A DNA stretch of 5,953 nt from an uncultured Mucispirillum sp. (GTDB lineage: Bacteria > Chrysiogenota > Deferribacteres > Deferribacterales > Mucispirillaceae), in the NCBI GenBank assembly GCA_945947845.1, contig CAMEZN010000125.1, positions 1 to 5,953 on the forward strand, written 5' to 3'. Of this stretch, positions 1 to 5,953 are shown in pieces; the first letter of the stretch is position 1, and each line of letters starts with the position of its first letter. The notes beneath the pieces were generated by a model that was not told the DNA's origin, did no database searches, and was given only the letters and a program-made list of their open reading frames with translations. A program made the translations under genes and the position numbers.

Positions 1-109
1 AAAATGATAAAAATACAGAATCTTTATCAATAGTAAGTGTATTTAATTTTGAATTTACAAGCTTAGCTTTTAGTATATGAATAAGTTTATAAAAAGTTAA
101 TCCGTCCAT
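1..109 (-). CDS. N-terminal fragment of an NFACT/RqcH-like (fibronectin-binding-like) protein, cut by the window edge
   Basis: The reverse strand is open from an ATG at 107-109 to the window edge, giving 36 residues beginning MDGLTFYKLIHILKAKL and ending in DKDSVFLSF. An in-frame TGA lies two codons upstream (116-118), so this ATG is the earliest usable start. The opening MDG, a leucine-rich helix, a K-L pair and then a D-x-V-x-L-S strand follow the usual start of NFACT-N proteins (RqcH/FbpA), which is of the form MDG...L..L...L.......D.....L. In that family the protein binds peptidyl-tRNA-blocked 50S subunits and adds C-terminal alanine tails for ribosome quality control. The ribosome binding site is weak: GAG at 115-117, five bases before the ATG. 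The family call rests on 36 residues of pattern recognition, so another family remains possible. The reading frame itself is more secure than the name. Confidence 0.5.
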   Translation of the reverse strand, partial: MDGLTFYKLIHILKAKLVNSKLNTLTIDKDSVFLSF

Positions 110-142
110 ACAATCTCATTAATATTATTATTATTTTAATAG

Positions 143-170
143 ATTTTATATATTATATTAATTTTGTCTA
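143..170 (-). promoter_or_regulatory. Possible sigma70-type promoter for the NFACT-like gene
   Basis: On the minus strand TAGACA (165-170) is followed after 16 bases by TAAAAT (143-148). Each hexamer matches consensus at five of six positions. Transcription would start near 136 and leave a leader of roughly 27 bases before the ATG. The region is almost pure A/T, so chance matches are frequent. Confidence 0.3.
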
Positions 171-188
171 TATTTTTTTTGAACTTTC

Positions 189-217
189 TTAAAATTAGGA
201 AGTCTATCAAATATAAT
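189..217 (+). promoter_or_regulatory. Possible promoter of the candidate small RNA
   Basis: A perfect TATAAT lies at 212-217 on the plus strand. A weak -35 (TTAAAA, 189-194, four of six consensus positions) sits 17 bases upstream. The predicted start is near 224, just before a run of structured sequence that ends in a strong terminator. No protein gene follows on this strand until mazG at 609. AT-rich sequence produces TATAAT by chance, so the call depends on its agreement with the hairpins downstream. Confidence 0.35.
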
Positions 218-223
218 AAAGAT

Positions 224-337
224 TTTTTCAACCTCCTATAAAAGATTAATGTGGTAATATCCCCAAATTACCATTTAATCTCTCCTAGAACCTAAAAGAA
301 AATGCCAACATTCCCCAAGTGTTGGCATTTTTCTTTT
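224..337 (+). ncRNA. Candidate small regulatory RNA with C-rich loops
   Basis: The element is inferred from structure, not from a known family. A consensus -10 box at 212-217 would start a transcript near 224. Bases 243-281 form a long hairpin: AGATTAA pairs with TTAATCT and TGGTAAT with ATTACCA, with a small internal loop between them and an apical loop ATCCCCAA (259-266). A short linker follows, then the terminator hairpin with its loop TTCCCCAAG (311-319) and U-rich tail. Four C-rich, anti-Shine-Dalgarno-like segments are exposed: ACCTCCT (231-237), the first loop, TCTCCT (281-286) and the terminator loop. Both loops share the core CCCCAA. Many bacterial trans-acting small RNAs, such as the Rsa RNAs of Staphylococcus, use UCCC-rich unpaired segments to block ribosome binding sites, so that role is a reasonable inference. 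The 5' end is a guess. A minus-strand transcript, which would instead show GGA-rich loops like a CsrA-binding RNA, is the main alternative. Confidence 0.42.
294..337 (+). terminator. Strong rho-independent terminator, potentially bidirectional
   Basis: AAAATGCCAACA (299-310) pairs perfectly with TGTTGGCATTTT (320-331), a 12-bp stem closing a nine-base loop. It is followed by a T-rich tail through 337 (TTTTTCTTTT counted from 328). With one bulged T the pairing continues outward, because AAAAG at 294-298 faces CTTTT at 333-337, so a T-tract is present on both strands. No protein gene ends nearby on either strand: the left gene reads away from it and mazG starts beyond it. It therefore most likely ends a non-coding transcript, the candidate small RNA. 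Confidence 0.85.
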
Positions 338-466
338 ATAATCATCATAAAATTTTTAAATATATAGTATGTAACAAGCACTAATATATAAAAAATGAAC
401 CAATAAAATATAATTTATTGAGCTTTGATGTGGCAGTTTTAACTTAAAATAGACTGCAAATATATA

Positions 467-507
467 TTATTATAAAATAATAATTACACATTTTATTATA
501 AAATAAT
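467..507. repeat. Tandem 15-bp AT-rich direct repeat, each copy an inverted repeat
   Basis: TTATTATAAAATAAT occurs at 467-481 and again, exactly, at 493-507, so the starts are 26 bp apart. Each copy has dyad symmetry: TTATT-ATAA-AATAA, and the first copy extends to a 6-4-6 palindrome from 466. Paired symmetric sites two to three helical turns apart can be regulator sites, but this sequence is so AT-rich that chance duplication is quite possible. Confidence 0.4.
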
Positions 508-557
508 TGCTTTTTGCTGCTGTATGAAAAAATGGGGTAAAGCAGTTTAAAAAGATA

Positions 558-584
558 TTGTAAAATTTTTCAAGTTAATATATA
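558..584 (+). promoter_or_regulatory. Weak candidate promoter for mazG
   Basis: TTGTAA (558-563) is followed after 15 bases by TATATA (579-584). Transcription would start near 591, about 18 bases before the mazG ATG and just ahead of its AGGAG. The spacing is short and other AT-rich combinations nearby are nearly as good. Confidence 0.22.
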
Positions 585-608
585 CCCAATAAGATACAGG
601 AGATATAT

Positions 609-1388
609 ATGAATGAATTTGATAAATTAGTAGATATAGTAAAAAAACTTCGTGCACCTGATGGCTGCCCATGGGATAGAAAGCAGACATTATACAGCTT
701 AAAAGATGCTCTGCTTGAAGAAACATGTGAATTAATTGATGCCCTTGATAATAAAGATATAGAAAATATTAAAGAAGAACTTGGCGATGTGCTTTTACAT
801 GTTGTATTTCATTCACAGACTGCCTGTGAAGATGGTCTTTTTAATATAGAAGATGTTACTCGTGGTATAAATGAAAAATTAATCCGCAGACACCCACATG
901 TTTTTAAAGACGAACATTATGAAACTGCTGAACAGGTAAAAGAAAGATGGGAAGAGATAAAAAAAGAAGAAAATAAAAACAAAACTGCTCCCCAGTCTGT
1001 GCTTGATAAAGTGCCAAAAAGCCTGCCATCTCTAATGCAGGCAGAAAAGCTGCAAAAAAAAGCCTCAAAATACGGTTTTGACTGGGAAAATCCTGAACAA
1101 GTATTTGAAAAACTGCAAGAAGAACTTAGCGAACTCCATGAAGCATATAAAGAAAACAATAAAGAACATATAAGTGAAGAACTAGGCGATGTTATATTTG
1201 TGCTTTCACGACTTGCCTCTCACCTAGATATAAGTGCTGACGAATCATTAAGAAAAGTTAATAAGAAATTTCGCAGACGGTTTGGGTTTGTAGAAAAAGC
1301 ATTAAAAGAAACAGGTAAAACATTAGAAACGGCTTCTATCAATGAAATGGAAGAAAAATGGCAGGAAGCAAAAAGAAAAGGTTTATAA
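609..1388 (+). CDS. mazG: MazG nucleoside triphosphate pyrophosphohydrolase
   Basis: MazG hydrolyses (deoxy)nucleoside triphosphates to the monophosphate and pyrophosphate in the cytoplasm. It is known as a house-cleaning enzyme that removes non-canonical nucleotides and, in E. coli, affects ppGpp-linked stress survival. The 259 residues match the two-domain E. coli type (about 263). The first domain has CPWD at 20-23, the metal-binding EExxE at 37-41 and EELGD at 56-60, then HPHVF at 95-99. The second domain starts near YGFDW (155-159), with EExxE at 171-175 and EELGD at 190-194. Both copies keep the acidic residues needed for magnesium, and the fold is all alpha-helical. The start is supported by AGGAG at 598-602, six bases before the ATG. 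The gene stands alone and converges on the lipoprotein gene 41 bases downstream, with no convincing terminator between them. An eight-A run near 1054 keeps the frame intact. Confidence 0.95.
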   Translation: MNEFDKLVDIVKKLRAPDGCPWDRKQTLYSLKDALLEETCELIDALDNKDIENIKEELGDVLLHVVFHSQTACEDGLFNIEDVTRGINEKLIRRHPHVFKDEHYETAEQVKERWEEIKKEENKNKTAPQSVLDKVPKSLPSLMQAEKLQKKASKYGFDWENPEQVFEKLQEELSELHEAYKENNKEHISEELGDVIFVLSRLASHLDISADESLRKVNKKFRRRFGFVEKALKETGKTLETASINEMEEKWQEAKRKGL

Positions 1389-1429
1389 ACTGCAATTAAT
1401 ACTATATAAAAATATTATGCCAGCTATAA

Positions 1430-2365
1430 CTACCTGCTGAACTTTTTTAGAACCTGATTTTCAAGTTTCGTATATTCTGGGCTGATTTTCTTTATTATAA
1501 TAGTATTTTTTGCACTTATTGTAATATTTTGTCCCACTGCCTTGATTTTTTTATCTACCAGTGTCATATCAATGCGAATTAAATCATCATCAAGAAGAGT
1601 AAGATGAAAAGGACTTCTACTAAATGAATTAGAAATTGCAGAAGGACTCTTTGTTAAAGGATTATAATTCCAGTTAGTAATGCCCATGCCTTGCAGTATT
1701 TTTTCATCTTCAATCGGCGAATATACAGTATACTGGTATTTATCTGCTGGTGAATTATCAATTATTCCACCTTCTAACTGTAAACGAGATGTAATATTTA
1801 TATAGTTATTTTCATCATAGGATATTGTTACAATACCATCTAAAATTTTAGATTGAGTAATTAAACTGCACTGATTTTTTATTCCTTGGTTCACAATCGC
1901 AGGATATAGTTTTTGTGCCTGCTTGCAATCATTAGAAACATAATACATATCTACAATATTTCCAAGAACTGAATATTTAGAATTTATTACCTGAGAGCCA
2001 AAAAAAATAATTTTATATGTGCCTGTAAGGCCGCTGTGAATAAGAGAACTATCTGTAATATTTAAATTATTATAGTCTTTTCTTAAATTAGAATGGGAAA
2101 TAATATTGGTATTATTAAAGGATTTTTTTTCATTATTATGCTTATCTGTGCTGTCTTTTATACTTTCATTATTTTCTGCATAACTGCTATTTTCAGAAAA
2201 ACTTTGAATATTATAAGATGAATTATCTATATTAGATTTATATACAACTTCACTGGATTCAGTCATATTATCAAAAGATGAAACATCTCTTTCATTGTAA
2301 CAGCCTGAAAAAATAAAAGAAATAAAAATAAAAACAAAATAAATATTATAAAAATATTGTTTCAC
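1430..2365 (-). CDS. Putative Ser/Asn-rich lipoprotein of unknown function
   Basis: I do not recognise this family. The 311-residue product starts with a lipoprotein signal: one lysine, a phenylalanine/isoleucine-rich core at 4-19, and FSGC with the acylated cysteine at 22. Residues 23-111 form a low-complexity, probably disordered tether in which serine and asparagine make up about 40%. From about 112 to the end the sequence looks folded and beta-rich, beginning GLTGTYKIIFFGSQ. It has only two further cysteines (147 and 166), which could form a disulfide in the periplasm or at the surface. The start is GTG with no recognisable Shine-Dalgarno; an in-frame TAA at 2393-2395 limits extension and no better start is seen. 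An eight-A run within the tether (2123-2130 on the plus strand) could allow slippage. The terminator of the neighbouring barrel operon lies just upstream, so this gene probably has its own promoter. The lipoprotein call is good; the function is unknown. Confidence 0.75.
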   Translation of the reverse strand: MKQYFYNIYFVFIFISFIFSGCYNERDVSSFDNMTESSEVVYKSNIDNSSYNIQSFSENSSYAENNESIKDSTDKHNNEKKSFNNTNIISHSNLRKDYNNLNITDSSLIHSGLTGTYKIIFFGSQVINSKYSVLGNIVDMYYVSNDCKQAQKLYPAIVNQGIKNQCSLITQSKILDGIVTISYDENNYINITSRLQLEGGIIDNSPADKYQYTVYSPIEDEKILQGMGITNWNYNPLTKSPSAISNSFSRSPFHLTLLDDDLIRIDMTLVDKKIKAVGQNITISAKNTIIIKKISPEYTKLENQVLKKFSR

Positions 2366-2400
2366 AAAAATATCAGTTAATTTAAAAAAACATTATAAAT

Positions 2401-2431
2401 TATAAAAGGGCAGCACAGCTGCCCTTTTATA
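2401..2431 (-). terminator. Rho-independent terminator of the beta-barrel operon
   Basis: AAAAGGGCAGC (2404-2414) pairs perfectly with GCTGCCCTTTT (2418-2428) around a three-base loop, and three more A-T pairs extend the stem to 14 bp. On the minus strand it follows the stop codon of the 211-residue barrel gene by nine bases and leads into TTTTATAATTT. The symmetric A/T flanks may let it work in both directions. Confidence 0.88.
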
Positions 2432-2439
2432 TGTTTATA

Positions 2440-3075
2440 TTACCAAATCAAACCAACTTCTGCACCAACTGTCCAGCCGGAAAAGTCATAATTTTTATTA
2501 TTTAATTTTGTTTTGTGGTATAAATATTCTGTGCCAACACCTACAAAAAGAAATTTAAGTGCCTGCAACCTTACACCAGCTTTTGCTGAAAAACCAACAT
2601 CAAATGATGATGTGCTTGTTGATGACTTTCCTATTAAATCCAAAGTAGAATTTAAACCACTAAAATGAAAAGATGGTCCTATACCAAAATATGGTCTTAA
2701 AGAAATCAAATCAATACCAATTTTTGGCTGCAACATCAAATATGGTTTAATATCAAATGACCATAATGCTTCTGTATAACTTGCCAAATATTGATTATTG
2801 CCTGTATATAAGGCAGCTTCATTAGTTGCCCATCTGCCGCCAAGAGTAACTTCTAAACCAATAAATCTCCATAAGTCTCCACCAATAGTTACTGTTGCAG
2901 GACCTTGCAGCCCTTCCATTGATTTACTGTCTGGAAATGTATAGGAATAACCAAATAAAAGCCAGCCGTCATTACTTCTAGATTTGCTTTCCTGTGCATA
3001 AACTTCGCTAAACGAAACAGCTGAAAAAATAAATAAAAATGACATAATAAACAAAAACTTACTAAATACTTTCAT
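2440..3075 (-). CDS. Small outer-membrane beta-barrel protein, tandem paralogue 1
   Basis: The 211-residue product carries a Sec signal peptide (hydrophobic stretch 7-22, likely cleavage after VYA at 25-27). The mature part alternates polar and hydrophobic residues, is rich in glycine and aromatics, and ends in VGLIW. A terminal aromatic residue after an amphipathic strand is the recognition signal for the BAM outer-membrane assembly machinery. The size suggests an eight-strand barrel of the OmpA/OmpW-like 'outer membrane beta-barrel' type, without a peptidoglycan-binding domain. The neighbouring 179-residue protein shares GYSY near the mature N-terminus, GPAxxTIGG, PYxGIGP, FSAKAGVR and GxGxEYLY in the same order. 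The ATG has GAGGTG at 3081-3086, five bases away. The gene lies 21 bases after the paralogue, and a terminator follows, so it is the last gene of a two-gene operon. Ligand or role cannot be read from the sequence. Confidence 0.85.
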   Translation of the reverse strand: MKVFSKFLFIMSFLFIFSAVSFSEVYAQESKSRSNDGWLLFGYSYTFPDSKSMEGLQGPATVTIGGDLWRFIGLEVTLGGRWATNEAALYTGNNQYLASYTEALWSFDIKPYLMLQPKIGIDLISLRPYFGIGPSFHFSGLNSTLDLIGKSSTSTSSFDVGFSAKAGVRLQALKFLFVGVGTEYLYHKTKLNNKNYDFSGWTVGAEVGLIW

Positions 3076-3096
3076 GTTTTCACCTCAATAAAAATA

Positions 3097-3636
3097 TTAA
3101 AATACTATACCTAATTCACCACCAAACATAATGCCTGATGCATTATATTTGTTTTTTACACCATTATATTCTACTTCCATTGGATTATATAAGTATTCTA
3201 CACCTATACCAAATAAAAATCCATTCTCAACAAATCTTACACCAGCTTTTGCTGAAAATCCATAAGAAAATATATTATTTTCATAATTAGTATTATTAGC
3301 AGATATTTGCGGGCCTATACCAATATATGGCAGCACATCAAACATACCTGTATCAAATTTAGGCTGAATAAGAAAATCAAGACGAATAGGCATAATATTT
3401 ATATCTGTATCTGCTTGCTTTGGTTTTAAATCCCAAAGATAACCTATACTGAAATCTATTGCTACCCAGTCTGTTACCTGACCACCAATGGTTAAATTAG
3501 CAGGTCCCATAGGCGCAGTTGCCCCGCTTTCTTCTGGAAGAAAATAACTGTATCCTAAATTTATCCACATATCTTCTGCATAAGAATAACTTGCAAAAGA
3601 CATTAAAAACATTATAACAACCAATGTTTTTTTCAT
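3097..3636 (-). CDS. Small outer-membrane beta-barrel protein, tandem paralogue 2
   Basis: This is a 179-residue protein when started at the ATG at 3634-3636. Its signal peptide, MKKTLVVIMFLMSFASYSYA, is textbook Sec type, with cleavage expected before EDMW. The mature protein has alternating strands and ends in LGIVF, an aromatic C-terminus as expected for BAM-assembled barrels. It is clearly related to the next gene: GYSY at 28-31, GPAxLTIGG, PYIGIGP, FSAKAGVR and GIGVEYLY line up in order, so the pair arose by tandem duplication. It lacks about 30 residues found in the paralogue, partly in the signal and partly in loops. It is the first gene of the pair, 21 bases from the second. An upstream GTG at 3646-3648 is in frame but overlaps the ribosome binding site, so it is not a credible start. 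Function beyond an outer-membrane location is unknown. Confidence 0.84.
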   Translation of the reverse strand: MKKTLVVIMFLMSFASYSYAEDMWINLGYSYFLPEESGATAPMGPANLTIGGQVTDWVAIDFSIGYLWDLKPKQADTDINIMPIRLDFLIQPKFDTGMFDVLPYIGIGPQISANNTNYENNIFSYGFSAKAGVRFVENGFLFGIGVEYLYNPMEVEYNGVKNKYNASGIMFGGELGIVF

Positions 3637-3640
3637 ATAA

Positions 3641-3646
3641 CACCTC
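3641..3646 (-). promoter_or_regulatory. Ribosome binding site that decides the start of barrel paralogue 2
   Basis: GAGGTG on the minus strand lies four bases before the ATG at 3636. The alternative GTG start at 3646-3648 overlaps this site and has no ribosome binding site of its own; using it would also put RCY residues and a second methionine ahead of a normal MKK signal peptide. The partner gene has the same GAGGTG. Confidence 0.8.
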
Positions 3647-3706
3647 ACTTAATGATAGTCGTAAATAATAATCACTTGGTTACATAAATAGTTGATTTAT
3701 AAAAAT

Positions 3707-3733
3707 TAAACCCACATTTTAAATGCGGGTTTA
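3707..3733 (-). terminator. Rho-independent terminator of the CNNM/CorC-like gene
   Basis: TAAACCC (3707-3713) pairs with GGGTTTA (3727-3733). After one A/C mismatch, CATT (3715-3718) pairs with AATG (3722-3725) around a three-base loop. On the minus strand it lies 28 bases past the stop of the 446-residue gene and is followed by ATTTTTAT. It separates that gene from the barrel operon downstream. Confidence 0.75.
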
Positions 3734-3761
3734 TTAAGATAAATATTTTACTAAATATTTT

Positions 3762-5102
3762 TTACTCAAAACTTTCTGCATTTTCAGTATCTGTTTGTTT
3801 TAAGACTGCCCGTATTTTTTTAACACGGTTGCCATCAACTTCTAATACTTCATATATACAGTGTTCATCTTCAGCTTTATCACCAGCAACAGGCACTCTG
3901 CCTAATAAGTTAAATACATAACCGCCAATAGTTACCTGTTCTTCATCTTCAAAATTAATGCCTATTCTTTCACCAGAATCTTCCAATGAAGCCATACCAT
4001 CAAATTCAAAAGTATTCTCATTTATTTGTTTACATTCCTCAGTTCTTTCATCATGTTCATCAGAAATATCACCCATAATTTCTTCAATAATATCTTCCAT
4101 AGTTAAAAGTCCTGCGGTGCCGCCATACTCATCTAACACTAAGGCTGTGTGTATCTGTCGTCTATTCATTTTAGCAAGTATATCAGAAATAGATGCAGTT
4201 TCTGGAACAATAATCATTTCTCTTACAAGTTTTGATAAATCATGACAAGGTTCTTGTGCAAGCTGGTTTTCAAGTAAATCTCTAATATGTATCATACCTA
4301 CAATAGAATCTTTTCCACCTTCACAATATGGATATCGTGTATGGTTTGATGCTTTAACAATAGCAAGATTTTCTTCATACGATTTATCAGCTATCAGGCA
4401 TATAATATCCTTTCTTGGTGTCATAATTTCTTTTGCAACAGTATCAGAAAAATCAACTGCATTTTTAATAATTTCTTCTTCAACAGTATCTAATACCCCG
4501 CCTCTAACACTTTCTCCTACAATAAATTTTAGTTCTTCCTCAGAATGTGCTGTTTCTGCTTCTGATGCAGGTTGTATTCCCATTCTTTTTAAGAAAAATG
4601 CAGATAAAAAATCAAATGTTTTAATTAATGGAAAAAATATTACCCAAAAGAAATGAAGTGGTGCTGCCACTTTTAATACAGCCCCTTCTGTTTTTGCAAT
4701 AGCAATAGATTTTGGAATAAGTTCACCCATTACTACATGCATAAGAGTAATAAATGTAAATGCAATAACAAAACTAACAGTATGAAGAAGTGTTTTATTA
4801 TCGCCAAAAAAACCAGAAAATAAATATTCTAAAAGTCTTGCAAAAGCAGGCTCTCCTATCCAGCCTAATGCAAGAGATGATAATGTTATACCTAATTGAG
4901 TAGCACTTAAATAAGAATCAAGCTTGTGGGTCATACCAAGAGCAAGCTTTGCATTTGGTCTGCCTATTTTAACCAATTCTTCTAAACGAGAACGTCTTAT
5001 TTTAACAACTGAAAATTCTGATAATACAAAGAAACCATTGAGAAAAACGAGAAGAACAGCAAGCCCCAGCATCAGGACCGACTCACCAATATTAATGTCC
5101 AT
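3762..5102 (-). CDS. CNNM/CorC-HlyC family membrane protein (DUF21, CBS pair, CorC_HlyC domain)
   Basis: The 446-residue protein has the complete architecture of the bacterial CNNM family (CorB/YfjD/TlyC-like, often labelled hemolysin). Residues 1-175 form the DUF21/CNNM membrane domain, with hydrophobic segments near 8-28, 65-95, 107-133 and 143-170 and the family motifs SEF at 28-30, ATQLGIT at 67-73 and GELIPKS at 126-132. A CBS pair follows from about 220, with MTPR at 227-230, RYPYC at 256-260, GMIHIRDLL at 269-277 and DEYGGTAGLLTMEDI at 324-338. The C-terminal CorC_HlyC domain covers about 360-438. Relatives bind Mg-ATP through the CBS pair and are linked to magnesium or cobalt efflux; the older hemolysin label is poorly supported for most members. 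AGGGAG (5107-5112) sits four bases before the ATG. The gene appears monocistronic, with its own promoter and terminator, and is divergent from gdhA. The family is certain; the transported ion is inferred. Confidence 0.93.
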   Translation of the reverse strand: MDINIGESVLMLGLAVLLVFLNGFFVLSEFSVVKIRRSRLEELVKIGRPNAKLALGMTHKLDSYLSATQLGITLSSLALGWIGEPAFARLLEYLFSGFFGDNKTLLHTVSFVIAFTFITLMHVVMGELIPKSIAIAKTEGAVLKVAAPLHFFWVIFFPLIKTFDFLSAFFLKRMGIQPASEAETAHSEEELKFIVGESVRGGVLDTVEEEIIKNAVDFSDTVAKEIMTPRKDIICLIADKSYEENLAIVKASNHTRYPYCEGGKDSIVGMIHIRDLLENQLAQEPCHDLSKLVREMIIVPETASISDILAKMNRRQIHTALVLDEYGGTAGLLTMEDIIEEIMGDISDEHDERTEECKQINENTFEFDGMASLEDSGERIGINFEDEEQVTIGGYVFNLLGRVPVAGDKAEDEHCIYEVLEVDGNRVKKIRAVLKQTDTENAESFE

Positions 5103-5128
5103 TATACTCCCTGTAATTAAAAATTATT

Positions 5129-5143
5129 CCGATTAATAATCGG
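5129..5143. promoter_or_regulatory. 15-bp palindrome in the leader of the CNNM-like gene
   Basis: CCGATTAATAATCGG is a perfect 7-1-7 inverted repeat, and two further bases pair on each side after one mismatch. It is one of the few GC-containing symmetric elements in a very AT-rich region. It lies 26 bases before the start codon and, if the proposed promoter is right, begins about at the transcription start. It could be a repressor operator or a short 5' hairpin in the mRNA. No regulator family is recognised. Confidence 0.5.
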
Positions 5144-5151
5144 TATCTTAT

Positions 5152-5179
5152 ACAATATCTTATTTTTTTATAATTGCAA
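5152..5179 (-). promoter_or_regulatory. Candidate promoter of the CNNM-like gene
   Basis: On the minus strand TTGCAA (5174-5179) and TATTGT (5152-5157) are separated by 16 bases. Transcription would start near 5145, directly before the palindrome at 5129-5143, with a leader of about 43 bases. The -10 is imperfect, and TATAAG a few bases downstream is an alternative. Confidence 0.35.
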
Positions 5180-5228
5180 GTATTATTTTTTTTATAAACA
5201 TACTTTAATTGTAAAAAAACATATTTAA

Positions 5229-5953
<725 letters not shown>

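Larger units (their letters stand above)
338..597. other. AT-rich gene-free stretch upstream of mazG
   Basis: No open frame with a start, ribosome binding site and protein-like composition was found on either strand. The few ATGs run into stops within about eight codons. The visible structure is a hairpin at 433-457 (GCAG pairs with CTGC and TTTT with AAAA, with a four-base bulge), a second GCAGTTT at 542-548 that repeats 433-439, and the duplicated AT element described separately. None of these points clearly to a function beyond serving as the upstream region of mazG. Confidence 0.5.

Noticed and set aside
155..235. Continuation of the same minus-strand frame after the TAG, reading EVEKIFIIFDRLPNF and ending at TAA; considered as stop-codon readthrough or a gene remnant.
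   Set aside because: The segment is about 25 codons, AT-driven and without a recognisable family. A start codon at proper spacing from AGGAGG is missing.
236..274. Minus-strand mini-ORF of 12 codons (MVIWGYYHINLL) with AGGAG nine bases upstream, looking like a leader peptide.
   Set aside because: It lies within the hairpin, and its apparent ribosome binding site is the complement of the C-rich segments of the candidate small RNA. It has no run of regulatory codons, and the nearest gene downstream is unrelated to an amino acid pathway.
526..550. Short plus-strand ORF MKKWGKAV before mazG.
   Set aside because: It has eight codons, no ribosome binding site and no conserved leader features.
917..1159. 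Minus-strand ORF of 80 codons inside mazG.
   Set aside because: It is antisense to the conserved MazG sequence and Ser/Phe-rich, as expected from reversed Glu/Lys codons.
1421..1447. Possible terminator between mazG and the lipoprotein gene (CAGC/GCTG followed by TTTTTT).
   Set aside because: The stem has only four base pairs with an 11-base loop, too weak to call.
3646..3648. GTG start that would extend barrel paralogue 2 by four residues (MRCY).
   Set aside because: It overlaps the GAGGTG that serves the ATG at 3636 and would spoil a standard MKK signal peptide.
3958..4245. Plus-strand ORF of 95 codons inside the CNNM-like gene.
   Set aside because: It is antisense to the conserved CBS region, with Ser/Ile-rich composition and no domain.
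4924..5136. Plus-strand ORF of 70 codons over the start of the CNNM-like gene.
   Set aside because: It is antisense to the well-conserved DUF21 region, with no ribosome binding site and no recognisable family.

Overview
The window is AT-rich and carries genes of a Gram-negative (diderm) bacterium. Two secreted proteins end in the aromatic C-terminal strand typical of outer-membrane beta-barrels, and there is a lipoprotein and a CNNM/CorC-type inner-membrane protein. The low GC and the gene mix would fit a host-associated Deferribacteres member such as Mucispirillum, but this is inference. Other AT-rich diderms (Fusobacteria, Brachyspira, Campylobacterota) are not excluded by sequence alone.

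Left end (1-608): the first 109 bases hold the start of a minus-strand gene that reads like the N-terminus of an NFACT/RqcH (fibronectin-binding-like, ribosome quality control) protein. Next comes a gene-free stretch of about 500 bases. It contains a strong terminator hairpin that serves no visible protein gene. Together with a consensus -10 box and a second hairpin, this terminator outlines a candidate small RNA of about 114 nt on the plus strand. Its loops and linkers carry C-rich, anti-Shine-Dalgarno-like motifs. The rest of the gap is AT-rich, with a duplicated 15-bp element upstream of mazG.

Middle (609-3648): mazG, a house-cleaning NTP pyrophosphohydrolase, is on the plus strand. It converges on three minus-strand genes for the cell envelope: a serine/asparagine-rich lipoprotein of unknown function, and a tandem pair of paralogous small beta-barrel proteins that form one operon. 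A strong hairpin at 2401-2431 ends that operon. The second barrel gene starts at an internal ATG (3636), not at the GTG further upstream.

Right end (3707-5953): a CNNM/CorC-HlyC family membrane protein with a CBS pair has its own terminator and a promoter with a palindrome just downstream. It is divergent from the 5' part of gdhA (NADP-type glutamate dehydrogenase), which runs off the window. The shared 210-bp intergenic region contains two different palindromes, one next to each promoter, so each gene may have its own operator.

Most protein genes are housekeeping or envelope genes. No mobile element, CRISPR array, rRNA or tRNA was recognised. The feature most likely to be undescribed is the candidate C-rich small RNA.
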